Origin: Aselliscus stoliczkanus
Taxonomy: Eukaryota > Chordata > Mammalia > Chiroptera > Hipposideridae
Assembly (NCBI GenBank): GCA_033961575.1
Contig: CM066733.1
Coordinates: 66,090,921-66,154,920, forward strand
Length of the DNA: 64,000 bases
Direction: 5' to 3'
Shown: positions 11,546-23,989 of the stretch, piece after piece
Layout: each line of letters opens with the position of its first letter
Numbering within the stretch: position 1 is the first letter of the stretch
The notes under the pieces: generated by a model
The model's database searches: none
Seen by the model: only the letters and a program-made list of their open reading frames with translations
What the model was told of the DNA's origin: nothing
Translations under genes and position numbers: made by a program

Positions 11546-12430
11546 ATGAGGAAACAAAGAAACATCCCAAGTAAAAGAACATGAGAAATCTCCAGAAATA
11601 GAACTAAATGAAACGGAGGAAAGCAACCTACCAGAGACAGTTTAAAGCGCTGGTTATAAGAATCTTTAAGGAACTTCAGCAAAGAGATAGTAAGCATAAA
11701 GAAGGATACAGAAACCATAAAAATAGAACTAGTCAGAAATAAAGAATACAATAACGGAAATGAAGAATACACTAGAAAGAATCAACAGCAGATTGAATGA
11801 AACAGAGGATCAAATCAACTATTTAGAAGACAAGGTAGCAGAAAATATACAATCAGAACACAAAAACAAAAAAAAAGTATAAAGAAATAAAATGAAGACA
11901 GTTTAAGGGACCTTTGGGACAACATCAGCATAAAAACATCCACATCATAGGAATACCAGAAGGAGAAGAGCAGAAGCAAGAGATTTAGAACCTATTTGAA
12001 GAAATAACAATAGAAAACTTTGTTAATCTGGTGAAGAAAGTAGACATAAAAGCCCAGGAAGTGCAGAGAGTCCCAAACAAGATGAACCCAAACAGATCCA
12101 CACCAAGACACAGTATAATTAAAATGGTAAAAGATAAAGACAAGATAGAATCCTATAAGCAGCAAGAGAAAGGCAACTAGTTATTTACAAGGAGCCCCCA
12201 TAAGACTATCAGCTAGTTGTTCAACAAAACTTTGCAGGCCAGAAGCAAGTGGCAGGAAATATTCCAAATGATGAAAAAACAAGGGCCTACAACCAATACT
12301 ACTCTATCCAGCAAGGCTATCATTTAAAATTGAAGGAGAAATAAAGAGCTTCCCAGACAAGAAAAAGCTAAAGGAATTCATTACTACCAAGCCAGTATTA
12401 CAAAAAATGTTAAAAGAACTTCTTTAAGAA
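11546..12430 (+). pseudogene. L1 ORF1 remnant
   Basis: The start region reads MRKQRNIPSKRT and then meets a stop. Downstream the sequence keeps an A-rich ORF1-like composition with the typical order: coiled-coil-like segment (11.6-11.9 kb), then an RNA-binding region ending in a run encoding PFKIEGEIKSFPDKKKLKE at about 12315-12375. ORF1 protein normally forms a trimeric RNA chaperone for L1 RNA; here it is non-functional because of frame breaks. Confidence 0.7.
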
Positions 12431-14573
12431 GAAGGGGGAAGAACAAACAAAAGAAGATAAAAAAATATGAATAATAAAATGGCAATAAGTATGTACTTAT
12501 CAAAAATCACTTTAAATGTAAATAGATTAAATGCTCCAAACAAAAGACAAAAAGGGTAACAGGTGGATAAAGGAACAAGAGCGATGCATATGCTGTCTAC
12601 AGGAGACCCATATCAGATCAAAAGACACAAACAGGCTGAAAATAAAGGGATCGGAAAAAGATATTTTATGCAAATGGAAATTAGAAGAAAGCTGGGATAG
12701 CAGACTTATTTCCAACAAAACAGACTTTAAAATGAACACTATAATAACAGACAAAAAAGGACATTGCATAATAATAAAGGCATCCATCTAACAAAGGACA
12801 TAAACCTAGCAAACATCTGTGTACCCAATATAGGAGCACCTAAATATATAAAACAAACATTGACCTACATAAAGGCAGAGATTGACAGTAACACAATAAC
12901 AGCAGGGGACTTTAACATCCCAATGACACCAATGGACAGATCTCCCAGACAGAAAATAAACACAGAAACAGCAGCCTTAAATGACACACTAGATAGATAG
13001 ATTGAATTGATATTTTTGGAGTATTTCACCCCAAAACAGCAGAATATACATTCTTTTCAATACATGAAATAGTTTTCTAGCTAGACCAAATATTAGGTCA
13101 CAAAACAAGTCTCAATACATTTAAAAAGATTGAAATCATATCACGCATTTTCTCTGACCACAATGGTATGAAATTAGAGATCAATTACAAGAAAAATCAT
13201 GAAAAACACACAGGCACATAGGCTAAATAACATACTCCTAAACAATGAATTGGTTAACAATGACATCAAGGGAGAGAAATAAAAAGATACCTTGAGACAA
13301 ATGAAAATGAAAACACAATGACCCCAAATCTATGAGACACAGCAAAAGCGATCCCAAGAGGGAAATTCAAAGCAATGCAGGCCTACCTGAAGAAATAAGA
13401 AAATTCTCAAATAAACAGCCTAACTTTATGTCTAAGGGAGCTGGAAAAATAACAGCAAATAAAACCCAAAGTGAGTACAATGAAGGAAATACAAAATATT
13501 AGAGCAGAAATAAACAAAATAGACACTAAAAAAAGGAAATACAAAAGATCAATGAAACCAAGAGCTGATTTTTTGAAACTATAAACAAAATTGACAAACC
13601 TTTAACCAGACTCATCAAGAAAAAAAGAAAGAGGATAAATAAAGTTAGAAGTAAAAGAGGAGAACTGACGGTGGAAACCACAGAAATACAAAAACTTTTA
13701 AGAAAATACTAGGAGCAACTATATACCAACAAATTGGACAGTATGGAAGAAATGCATAAATTCTTAGAAGCTTATAATTTTCCAAGTCTGAATCAAGAAG
13801 ACATATAAAATCTGCACCAATCGGTTACTCTTAATGAAACTGAATCAGTAATCAACAAGTTCCTGACAACAAAAGTTCTGGACGAGTTGGCATCATAGGT
13901 GAGTTTTACCAAACATTCAAAAAGAATTAACACCTATTCTCAAACTCTTTCAAATAATTCAATAATTCAGGGAAGGCTCCTAAGTTCATTTTATGAGGCC
14001 AGCATTACTCTGATTCCAAACCAAACAAAGACATCACAATAAAAGAAAACTATAGGCTCATCTCACTAAAAAACATAGATGCAAAAATCTTCAACAAAAA
14101 TATTAGCAAATCTAATTCATCAATACATTAAAAAGATAACACACCATGTTCAAGTGGGATTTATTCCTGGTATACAAAGTGAGTTCAATATCTGCAAATC
14201 AATTAATCAGATACGTCACATAAATGAAATAAAAAATAAAAATCACATAGTCATATCAATAGATGCAGAAAAGCATTTGACAAAATCCAGCATCCATTTA
14301 TTATAAAAACTCTCAGCAAAGTGGGAATAGAAGGAATATATCTCAACAGAATAATGGCCATATATGACAAACCCATAGCCAATAACATTTTCATTGGGGA
14401 AAAGCTAAAAGCATGCCCGAAAGATCAGGAACAAGGAATGGGTGTCCACTGTCACCACTTTTACTCAACGTAATACTGGAAGTCCTAGCCACAGCAATCA
14501 GACAAGAAAAAGAAATAAAAGGCTTCCAAATGGGAAAGGAGGAAGTAAAACTGTCATTATTTGCAGATGACAT

Positions 14574-14602
14574 GATATATATATATCAATATATATATAT
14601 AT

Positions 14603-14634
<32 letters not shown>
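14574..14634. repeat. (AT)n microsatellite inside the L1 RT domain
   Basis: The tract begins directly after the FADDM codons and displaces the usual coding sequence. It is interrupted by two atc steps. A simple repeat has evidently expanded from a short AT-rich codon run. Confidence 0.9.
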
Positions 14635-14636
<2 letters not shown>

Positions 14637-14789
14637 AAATATTCTACCAAAAAACTATTAGAACTGATAAATGAATTTAGTAACACAGCAGGATACAAAA
14701 TTAATATTCAAAAATTGTTGCATTTTTATACACCAATAATGAACTATCAGAGAGAGAAATTAAGAACACAATCCCATTTACAATTGTAT

Positions 14790-14862
14790 AAAAACAAACA
14801 AAAAAACAAACAAACAAAAAAAACAAACCAAAACCAACCAACCAAACAAACAAAAACCTAGG
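14790..14862. repeat. A/C-rich simple repeat (AAAC-like) inside L1
   Basis: Runs of aaac and aacc units lie within the L1 ORF2 remnant. Confidence 0.8.
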
Positions 14863-15380
14863 AATAAATGTAACCAAGGAAGTAAAAGATCAGTACTCAT
14901 AAAATTATAAGACACTGAAGAGAGAAATTAAAGATACGAATAAATGGAATCATGTACCATGCTCTTGGATAGGAAGAATTAATATAGTTTAAATGTCCAT
15001 ACTACCCAAAGCAATCTATAGATTCAGTGCAATCCCTATCAAAATACCAATGGCATTTTTCACAGAAGTAGAACAAGTAATCCTAAAATTTATATGGAAC
15101 CATAGAAAAACCCCAATGGGCATGGCAATCTTGAGAAAAAAGGACAAAGCTGGAGGTATCATGCTACCTGATATCAAACTATACTACAAGGCCATAGTAA
15201 TCAAAACAGCAAGAACTGGCATAAAAACAGACACACAGATCAATGGAACAGAATGGAGAGTCCAAAAATAAACCCATGCCAATATGGTCATTTGATCTAT
15301 GACAATGGAAGCAAGAATATACATGGGGTGAGGGCATTCTATCCAATAAATGATGCTGGGGAAACTGGACAGATACATAC

Positions 15381-15383
<3 letters not shown>

Positions 15384-15429
<46 letters not shown>

Positions 15430-15433
15430 ATAG
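15384..15433. repeat. (AAAT)n microsatellite inside L1
   Basis: About twelve aaat units in the 3' part of the ORF2 remnant, breaking its frame. Confidence 0.9.
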
Positions 15434-16591
15434 AAATTTAAAACAAAGAAAGAAAAAGAAAAAATGAAACCAGACCTAATTCTTACTCCATAAAGAAGAA
15501 TGAATTCAGAATGGGTTTAAGACTTAAATGTGAGGCCCAAAACCAACAAACTCCTAGAAGAAAACATAGGGAATAAACTCTCAGACATTACCCTTAGTAA
15601 TGTTTTCCTTTGGGCGAGGGAAACAAAAGAAAAAATAAACAAATGAGACCACATCAAACTAAAAAAGTTTTTGCACAGCAAAGGAAACCATCAACAAAAT
15701 GAAAAGGCAGTCTATTGAATGGGAGAAAATATTTGCCAATGATACATCTAATAAGTGGTTAATGTACAAAATTCATAAAGAACTAATATAACTCAATACC
15801 GAAAAAACAAACGATCCAATTAAAACATGGGCAGAGGATCTGAATATACATTTCTCCAAAGAGCACATACACATGGCCAATAGACATATGAAAAGATGCT
15901 CAATATCACTAATCATCAGAGAAATGTAAATTAAAACCACAATGAGATATCACCTCACACCTGTCAGAATGGCCATCATCGATAAGTCAACAAACAACAA
16001 GTGTTAGAGAGGATGTGGAGTAAAGGGAATCCTTGTACACATTTGGTGGGATTGCAAATTGGTGCAGCCACTATGGAAAATGCTCTGGAGGTTTCTCAAA
16101 AAATTAAAGATAGAACAACGTTGTGACCCAGCAATTCCAGTCCTGGGTATTTATCCAAAAATATCCAAAACACTAATTTGAAAAGACTTGTGCACCCCTA
16201 TGTTTTCTTCAGAGCTATTCACCATAGCCGAGATGTGAAAACAACCAAAATACCCATCAATAGATAATTGAATAAAGAAGATGTGGTACATATATACAAT
16301 GAAGTATTACTCTTCCATAAAAAAGATTGAAGTCTTAACATTTTCAACAATGTGGATAGAACTAGAGAATATTATTTTAAGTGAAATAAGTCTGAGAAAG
16401 ACAAATACCATATGTAGTATATGTGGAATCTAAAGAACTGAATTCCCAAACAAACAAAAGAGAAGTAGACTCATAGATACAATGGTATTGTAATAGCTAT
16501 GTATGGTATTATATGGGTAGTAGACCAGTTGGGGTTATCAGTTTATGAGGTGTGTAAATGTCATATCATTATGTTATTTTGTACACTTGAA

Positions 16592-16593
16592 AC

Positions 16594-16629
<36 letters not shown>
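16592..16629. repeat. (AAT)n tail of the L1
   Basis: About a dozen aat units directly follow the L1 3' end and stand in for its poly-A tail. Confidence 0.88.
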
Positions 16630-16631
<2 letters not shown>

Positions 16632-16639
16632 GAAGAGGG

Positions 16640-17300
16640 AACAAGTCAATAGAATTGCAAAGTGGCTTACAAGCAGATATCCTCTAAGCTAATGTGAAGT
16701 AAAAGCCACATAGTCAGAGCATGTATTTGATTATGATATATACTACATACTATTATTTTCTTCTGACTGATACACAAATTCACATTTATAGCTTATTATA
16801 ATGGATTGCACAAAGAGAAGTTTGTATTTCTTCTATGAAATATTTATAAATGTTAAAATATGATTTTTGCTTGTATTTGATGCTGAAAAGGTGTTAGAAA
16901 TTTCCAAGGCTCCATTTTCTCCACCTCTGATCAGGTGACATGCATTATGAAATCTAATAAGAGAACATTTTATAAGAGGTTTAATTGGAGGTCCTTTCAT
17001 TTAGTGTATACTCTCTATTATCATTAATCTCAGAGGTAACTTTTGAAACAGTTGAAGATTTTATTTGAAGCACTGAATTTTTCTTGACCTCTCTTTCCTT
17101 ACTTTTGCTGCAACATGCCCATATTTTTGAAGACATGTTTTGATATTAGATGTATCTTCCCCAGACATGGATCATGCTCAATAATTATGGCTCTTTCCCC
17201 ATCAAAACTTTCATTCCTAAGTGTCTTGTGTCAGTGGTCCTTACCATTGTGAAATAGGGAGTTTTCTTTTTATAACCAACTGATTATCACAAACTCCACT
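16640..17300. other. Anonymous AT-rich DNA
   Basis: No recognised feature between the L1 tail and the Tigger element. Confidence 0.5.
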
Positions 17301-17379
17301 TACTAGTACAGTAAAACCTCGGATTGAGAGTAACTTGGTTCGTGAGTATTCCACAAGAGGAGCAAACATTTCTACAATA

Positions 17380-17462
17380 TTAGGTTGGTGCAAAAGTAAT
17401 TGCAGTTTTTTGGCCATTACTCATAATGGCAAAAAACCGCAGTTACTTTTGCACCAACCTAA
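17380..17462. mobile_element. MADE1-like mariner MITE (palindrome)
   Basis: It starts TTAGGTTGGTGCAAAAGTAA, ends with the complement TTACTTTTGCACCAACCTAA, and is bordered by TA on both sides. The halves pair almost throughout around a small centre. Known context: MADE1 is the 80-bp MITE of the mariner Hsmar1, described from primates, and is a source of miR-548 hairpins. Resemblance to MADE1 is from memory and needs alignment. Confidence 0.85.
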
Positions 17463-17489
17463 TAATACTTTTTTTTAATCCCACATTGT

Positions 17490-17715
17490 ATGATTCCATT
17501 TATATGAAATATCGAGAGGATGCAAATACATTTAAAAGGAAATCAGATTAGTGGTTTTCATAGGCTGGGGGTAGAGCGTAATGGGGTGAGGTAACTGCCT
17601 AATGGGTAAGCAATTTCCTTCCTGGTGATGAAATTGCCCAGGAACTACAATAGATAGTGGTGGTGATTGCAAAACATTGTGCATGTACAAAATGTCACTG
17701 AATTATCTAATAATA
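17490..17715 (+). mobile_element. L1 3'-UTR-type fragment inside the Tigger
   Basis: The order gattccatttatatgaaata, gtggttttcataggctgggg and gtggtggtgattgcaaaac is typical of old L1 3' UTRs in sense orientation. It is flanked on both sides by Tigger sequence. Confidence 0.6.
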
Positions 17716-17804
17716 CATTTTAACTTGGTAAACGAGTGATTTCTTCCAATACAAGTAGTTTGTTTCTGGAACAAATTATGCTCGCAAACCGAGGTATTAC
17801 TGTA

Positions 17805-19966
17805 ATTGTAATCTTGATGTCCAACAAGTCCTACATCATACTCATATGGTGATGAGCTAATTATATAAGATGCACTGTGTACTGTTTTAAAGCAGTTCAT
17901 ATTTAGTCACTCTCACGGAGAACTATATATATGATAAAATAGTAGTGCATTGGAATATAACACATTTATTCAATCTGTGAACAATGCCTGCTCTATACAT
18001 ACTTTCATTTTCAGAATCTTTGTGATAATTGACTCAACAATTGAACAAAATGATTAAGAGCCAAAGCCTACATCTTTTTACAGGGGTAATTGCTTCAGTT
18101 TTCCATTTTCATTTTCTGCTCTAATATTATCTCAGGGATTCACATAATAAGCATTGAAAAGATTTGCTGAATGAATTAATGGACCCATACCTTCCTTCAC
18201 AATGGGTGGCTCAGCCTTTGTTGTATAAGACTGTTTTCCACCAATGTGCAAACTGGCTAATGTGTTATTCTTTCTAGGTAACAAAACACCCAAACCCAGT
18301 TAGAGGGCAGGAGTTTTATTTGGTTTAGTTTAATTGTAGAAGGCCATTTAAAAATGGAGCACATTTTGTGACTATAAAATGCTGATAAGCAAATCTTATG
18401 TCACCTTTTACCACAATTGGGATTTATAAGCACAGTAGCATTTTTTCAGTAGTTTTTCAGGAAGATAGATTACGGGTGCCATGTGGTTGGTTTCCATTAG
18501 GCTGATGAAATTTCTTCCAAAGACATTTTGTCCCTGTGAATGAGGATGAATAGTTTGGCTATCACCAGAGCTTTGGGTAGGCCCCAGGGGTGCTGCTACA
18601 ACAGACTTGACCTTAAAAGGGCAACAACCTAAGATCTAGAGAAAATACAAAATTGGAATTCTTACAAAATATTGCAGAGCTCCTCAGAATGTAGAAATCA
18701 GTACATTTGTTCTTAGATGCAATTATCATGTAATTGGTGATGCAACACACTGGGATTGCCAAAAAAAATGTGAAAAGCTGACTTTGATTTGAAGGAAAGT
18801 GATGCAAGATAAGCAAGAAACTTTGGTCTTTATAGAGTAATTTTATTTATGGCTTTTCCTAAAATGATTATTCTTAACCTAAACAACTCAGAAACCAAAT
18901 CCAAGATAGAAGGTGCTTTACAAAGTTCTTCTGTGTCATACATAAGTCAAAAGTTCTTTAAAAGGAAGCAACAAATTAGCTGCCCGTATACTCTGGTTTC
19001 AGTAATAATTGACAATGAGTTTTTAGGCAAACTCCAGTCTATTGATTATGTTACTTTTTTATTATATCTGAAGCTTATTTATTTGTGGAAAACTAGGTCA
19101 GTTATAATAGAAAGTAACACTATCTTGTGGAGGGTAGAATAATGTTTCCTCTTATTTTTGTGGGGGCTAGGGGCAAACTATTTCTGTCTCGAAAAATAAT
19201 GAAAACACTGCAGGCATCCTCTTAGTGAAAACAATCATGATTAATCGTTGGTTATTAAATCATAAAATTTAGTTAATATGTGGAATTACACAGATGATGA
19301 TAGATAGATGATAGATAGGATGACAGCTAGCTAGCTAGATCTCTTCACTTTGCACAGTTCTGATGTGCACAAATTTCAGTTAACACAGTTTAAATAATAC
19401 CAATATCCATAATAACATTATAGGTAAGTACTATCTAATCTACAGTTTGTATTCTAATTTTGCACATTGACCAAATAACGTCTTTTCTAATGATTTTGTT
19501 TTTCTTGGTCCAGGGTCTAATCCAAAATCATGCACTGCATGTAATTGATATGTCTTCCTTTAGTTTTCTTTTATCACGGCTAGTTTCTTTGCTTTCCTTT
19601 GATAAGTACAGGCCAGTTATTTTGTAGAATCCACTCCAGTTTAGATTTGTCTGAAGTTTCCTCATGATTATATTCAGGTTATGCATTCTTGAGAGGAATC
19701 CTACATGAATTATGTTGTGCTCTTCTTAGTACTTGACATCTCTCTTGTTACTTGGTGTCATTTTGCCCCCATTAATCCGTACAGGTGGCCACCTGTTCTG
19801 TTCATTATTGTTTCTTTGTAATTACAAAGCTCTTTGGGGGAAGGTTCTTTGAGATTGTGTAGATCTACTCTTCCTCATCAGCTTTCCACTCACCAGTTTC
19901 AGCATTCTTTTATAGCTGCCTTGCCCACACCAAGATGGAGTGTATTTTTCAAAATAATCTGTCTGT
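17805..19966. other. Anonymous AT-rich DNA
   Basis: About 2.2 kb without a recognised repeat or exon. It includes a short gata/gcta simple tract near 19290-19340. The open frame at 18849-19142 (97 codons) has no recognisable domain and is treated as chance. Confidence 0.45.
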
Positions 19967-20137
19967 GGGCAGGCCAAGTGGCTCAGTTGGTTAAGAGCTC
20001 GCTCAAGAGTGCAAGCTGAGCTCTGAGCAACAGCAGTTCGATGCCTGGTCTTAGCTGAGTGGCCTTTGAGCTGCCAACAGGTGGCAGGATGGCTCAGCTA
20101 AAAAAAATAAAATAAAATAAAAAATAATAAAATAACC
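19967..20137 (+). mobile_element. tRNA-derived SINE, type B
   Basis: The unit starts GGGCAGGCCAAGTGGCTCAG, runs through the type B body to ggcaggatggctcagctaaa and ends in an A-rich aaaat tail. It matches 2710-2867 (minus) and 36652-36815. The target duplication is not clear because of the A-rich flank. Confidence 0.88.
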
Positions 20138-20139
20138 TA

Positions 20140-21289
20140 TGATTTTGAAAAGGATTCAGTTGAGTCTTAAGAGAAACAACTCTCTTTGTACATATCACAT
20201 TATTAAAATAAGAAGTATGTCTAGCCCTAAACAGGAAAGGCGAAATGTAGCACTGAACCTTAACACACAACTCAAAATTGGGAGCAGAAATAAGAGGGAA
20301 AACAAAGTAGACAACTAGCTATGAGCCCTCAGTGTGTAGTGATATTAGTCAGTAGTTTTGATAGTGAAAATGGGGCGTGTTGGTTAATCCCACAAGCTGG
20401 TTAGAGAATATAGCTTTGGGTTAATTGTACTGATTTATTAAATAATATTTTCAAGGGCCAGGATTTCATGAATGATGAACTAAGGAACTCAGTAAACTAT
20501 CTTCCTAGCAAAACCACTTTAATTGTTTATATTTAACTTTAACCAGTTTTAACTGGTGAAAATTATGTTTTAAAAAATCATTTGAAGACACTAGAGATTG
20601 TTGTAAGGCCGTACAGAAAATAAAGAATCATTTACTGAAGAATAAATCTCAGTAAGAACAGAGAAATTCTGTGACATTTGAGCCACCTATTCTTTTAGCT
20701 CTATGTTACAGAAGCTCTACCTAAGTCATGTGCCAGCAAGAAGACAGGCTCACTCTCTGGAAAGTTCTCATCTGGGATTAATATTTCATACTGGGAAGCA
20801 CAGGTTGCTGGTGTTTTTCATCCTCCTCCTCTAGCTTTGTGTTGAGAGAAATTCTGTTCTAAGCAGGTGCAACCAAGAGGTCTTGGATTCCCCTCTTCTA
20901 CCCAGGCCCTATTCATATAGCAAGGGCTCCGCCCAAAGGGTGGAAGGCCAGGAATACTGGGAACCCGATTGTCCCTGCTGCACTTCAATTCTAGATCAGA
21001 AGGTCCCCACTAGCAAGTGTAAGCTAAGAAAAACAGGGGCTGCCCTCTGACCTTAGTGCCCACTCATTGAATGAAAATGTCACTTCAAGAAAAATGGGTC
21101 CCTGTTCTTAACTATGATGCAGGAGACAGTGGTTTTTGCTCAGTGGGAAAAGCAGGCCATAAGGACAAAGAGCTCTGCAGCTTTGCCTGAGGGGACCTTT
21201 CTGAAACAGGAAATGGAGAACTCCACGCCTAAGGTTGTTGTTGAAAGAAGTATATAGATTTAGGTGGAGAGGAATTAAGAGGGGCTTAG
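20140..21289. other. Anonymous DNA
   Basis: GC content rises between about 20700 and 21100, but no exon or repeat family is recognised. The upstream end of the L1 that follows may reach into this stretch. Confidence 0.4.
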
Positions 21290-23838
21290 TACCTTCATAT
21301 ACAGTGAAAATGGCAGAGCAGCCAGAAGTTTGATAGAGAGAACCAGGGAAATAGACAGACAAGATGAGCCCTCTTGGGATTACACTCAGCTCGGGACTTG
21401 GGAAGGCTCTGCCTTTGTCAAAGGCTGCACCCACCAGGAGCAATCAGACCAGGATGTGGGCAGACTTGAAACCATTCCCCAAGCTTCACATAGCTCCAAC
21501 AACACAGGAAGTCTCAGTGATATAGCGGGTAGAAACATAAACTCTGACCAAACACTGACTGATCAGTAAGCTACTCTGACTCAGGAACAACTCCTAAAAA
21601 GTCAGGCTTAAAAACAAAATTGCACTCACTCCTAGCATTCTAGAAAACTGTGCATGCCAAAGGCTGTGCCCTCTTCGGATCCATAAAATAGGGATCTACA
21701 AGCTATTATTTCCTGGCTGAACATAGAGCAAAACATCCATAAGCACCATGATTGTGATAGCAGCTTCCAAATCACACACCCATCCAATGATGAGGTAAAA
21801 AACAAACAAACACAAATAATTCCCAAAACTAACTAAGGGGAATTGAGTACAACCTTTGACAAATCAGTCATTTATGGATACCTATGAGTGACATCTAGGT
21901 AGCCAGGCTAAAAGACAAAAACAAGGGTGGAAAAATTTGAACAAGTATATCAGATGCTGCACACTGTGGGGGAAATATTTGTAGTTGTTCAGCCTCGTCA
22001 ATAAACAAACAAACAAAAGAAACAAATGAATAGGAAAAGCAATAGCAACAATAATCTCTGGATTGAAGGGGATCATACTAAGGTGCTACAATGTACATCT
22101 GAAATATTCAGTTATCAAGTTATCAGCAAAACCTTATGAAGCATGCGAAACAAAACAGATAAGGACAAAAAAACAACAACAAAGAATAGAAACTGCTTTT
22201 GAAAGGCCCAGATGGTGAACTTAGCAGATAAAAACTCCAAAGCAGCTATTATAATTATGTTCACAGGGATAAAAGTCAAGCTTGAAGAATTAAAGAAAGG
22301 TATGATAATCACCAAATAGAGCACATCAATAGAGAGATTAAAAAAAATTCAAAAGAAACAAACAGGGCTGGCCGAGTGGCGCAGTGGTTAAGCGCTGGCT
22401 TGGGAAGCCAGTGGCCCTGGTTCGGGTCCCACATATGAGGGCCAGTGACACTGCCCTCAAAAAAAAACAAAAACAAAAGCAAACAAAAGAAACAAACAGA
22501 AATATATCTAAGGAATGTAAGCTTGGTTTAACATTTGAAAATTGACTAAAACCATATGATCATCTCAATAAATTTAGTATTTGACAAAATCTACCACCAT
22601 TTTACAATTAAAAAACTTGACATATTAGGAATAGCAGGGACTTCTTTGACCTGATAAAGGGCATTTACAAAAACCTCATAGCTGACATCAGATTTAATGG
22701 TGAAAGACTAAATATTTTTCTAATAATCAACAACAAGACAAAGATAGTCACTCTCAACACTTCTATTCAACACTGTATTGGATGTTCTAGTCTGAGCAAC
22801 TAGGCAAGAAAAAAAATGGCCTTCAGAATGGAATGGAAGAAATAAAACTATCTTGATTTGCCGATGACATGGTCTTATACATAGAAATTCCTAAGGAATC
22901 CACAAAACAAATATTAGAACTAATAAGACTTCAGTAGGTTTCAGAATACAAAATTATTACACAAAATCTATATGTTAGCAATTACAATTTGAAATTAAAT
23001 GATCTAAACAATCTCATTTACAATAGCATCAAAAAGAATAAAATATTTTAAAAATTTAATGAAAGACATACATGACTTGTACTCTGAAAACTACAAAATG
23101 TTGTTGAACAAATCAAAGAAGATCTAAATAAATGGGAAAAAATTATTTCTATGGATTGGAAGGTTTAATATTGTTAAGATGGCAATAGTCCCCAAATTCA
23201 ATCTTCAGATTGAACACAATTCCTATCAATATCCCTCCTGGAACTTTGCAAAAATTGACAAACTAATTCTAAAATTCATATGAAAGTACAATGGGCCCAG
23301 AAGAGCCAAAACAACCTTGACAAAAATTGTAAAAAGTTGGAAGGTTCATATTTCATGATTGCAAACTTACTGCAAAGCTAAAGTAAAGAAAATAGGGTGG
23401 TTCTGCCACAAGCGTGTGATAGGATCTAACACATAGATCAATGGAAGAAAACAGAGTTCAGAAATAAACTTACACTTATGGTCAAGTACTTTCTAACAAG
23501 AATGCAAAGGGTATTTATTGGGAGAGTAAGAGTCTTTTCAACAAATGGTTTTGGGGCCACTAATAGCCTTAGATAATACAAAGTAATGATGTTGTACTTC
23601 ACAATATGTGCAAAACTTTACTCTAAATGGATCAGAGATGTAAACATAGGAACTAAAACTGTAAAGCTCTAAGAAAAATAACATAGGAGTAAATTTTTGT
23701 GACCTTGGGTTTAGGTAATAGTTTCTTAGTCCTTTCTCCAAAATGACAAGCAATAAAAGAAAAAAAAAATAGATAAATAGGAAACAATCAAAAATCAAAA
23801 CCTGTGTGTTACAAATGATACCATCAAGAAAATAAAAA
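21290..23838 (+). mobile_element. Older L1, rearranged, with a SINE inside
   Basis: 5'-UTR/ORF1-like sequence (aaaatggcagagcagccaga near 21307; an ORF1-like segment near 22200-22330) is followed, after the SINE at 22366-22483, by an ORF2 RT region with a GATGACATGG (DDM) motif near 22862 and 3' ORF2 to about 23800. The step from ORF1 straight to mid-ORF2 implies a large internal deletion. All frames are broken. It looks older than the L1 at 10.6-16.6 kb. Confidence 0.7.
22366..22483 (+). mobile_element. Short SINE, type A head only
   Basis: It begins GGCTGGCCGAGTGGCGCAGT and ends GCCCTC plus an A-rich tail. A perfect 16-bp target duplication caaaagaaacaaacag lies at 22350-22365 and 22484-22499. 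It sits inside the older L1, so it is the younger insertion. Confidence 0.93.
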
Positions 23839-23840
23839 GA

Positions 23841-23989
23841 GGGCCTACTTAGTGGTGCATTGGTTAAGAGTTGGCTTGGGAGCATCAGCTCTGAGTGAGC
23901 AGCAGGGCTCCAGTTTGGATCCCACATATGAGGGCCAGTGACACAGCCCTCCCTCTACAGCTAAGATGGTGAACAACAGCTCTACCTGG
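23841..23989 (+). mobile_element. Long type A SINE, 3'-truncated and diverged
   Basis: The head starts GGGCCTACTTAGTGGTGCAT with extra bases near the anticodon arm, continues past GCCCTC into ctctacagctaagatggtga and stops at about ctctacctgg. It lacks the long tail. Confidence 0.8.

Larger units (their letters stand above)
12468..16400 (+). pseudogene. L1 ORF2 remnant (endonuclease and reverse transcriptase)
   Basis: It starts MNNKMAISMYLSKITLNVN. Endonuclease marks follow: CCLQETH near 12594, AGDFN near 12901, and SDHNGMKLE near 13155. These correspond to the metal-binding and catalytic regions of APE-type endonucleases. RT marks include VISIDAEK near 14252 and FADDMIY at about 14559-14579, the two catalytic aspartates. 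The motif after DAEK is altered (HLTK). Stops and shifts split it into at least six open pieces. ORF2 normally nicks target DNA and primes reverse transcription; this copy cannot. Confidence 0.85.
10600..16630 (+). mobile_element. Near full-length LINE-1, inactive
   Basis: About 6 kb in sense orientation: a GC-richer 5' UTR-like section (about 10.6-11.5 kb), an ORF1 remnant (11546-12430), an ORF2 remnant (12468 to about 16400) and a 3' UTR ending gtacacttgaaactaat plus an AAT-repeat tail at 16592-16629. Both ORFs are broken by many stops and frameshifts, and three simple repeats have grown inside ORF2. The 5' border is uncertain because no target duplication was found. Confidence 0.9.
17309..17802. 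mobile_element. Tigger/pogo-type DNA transposon, non-autonomous, with nested insertions
   Basis: The left end CAGTAAAACCTCGG and the right end CCGAGGTATTACTG are terminal inverted repeats, each bordered by TA (17307-17308 and 17803-17804). Subterminal parts also pair (gagtaacttggttcgtgag against ctcgcaaaccgagg). The interior holds an 83-bp MADE1-like palindrome and an L1 3'-UTR-type piece, leaving under 200 bp of Tigger itself. No transposase frame remains. Confidence 0.8.

Noticed and set aside
14413..14661. Separate gene called from the 82-codon frame
   Set aside because: It is the L1 ORF2 RT segment with the FADD motif running into an AT repeat.
18849..19142. 97-codon open frame
   Set aside because: No recognised domain, no splice signals and ordinary AT-rich composition.
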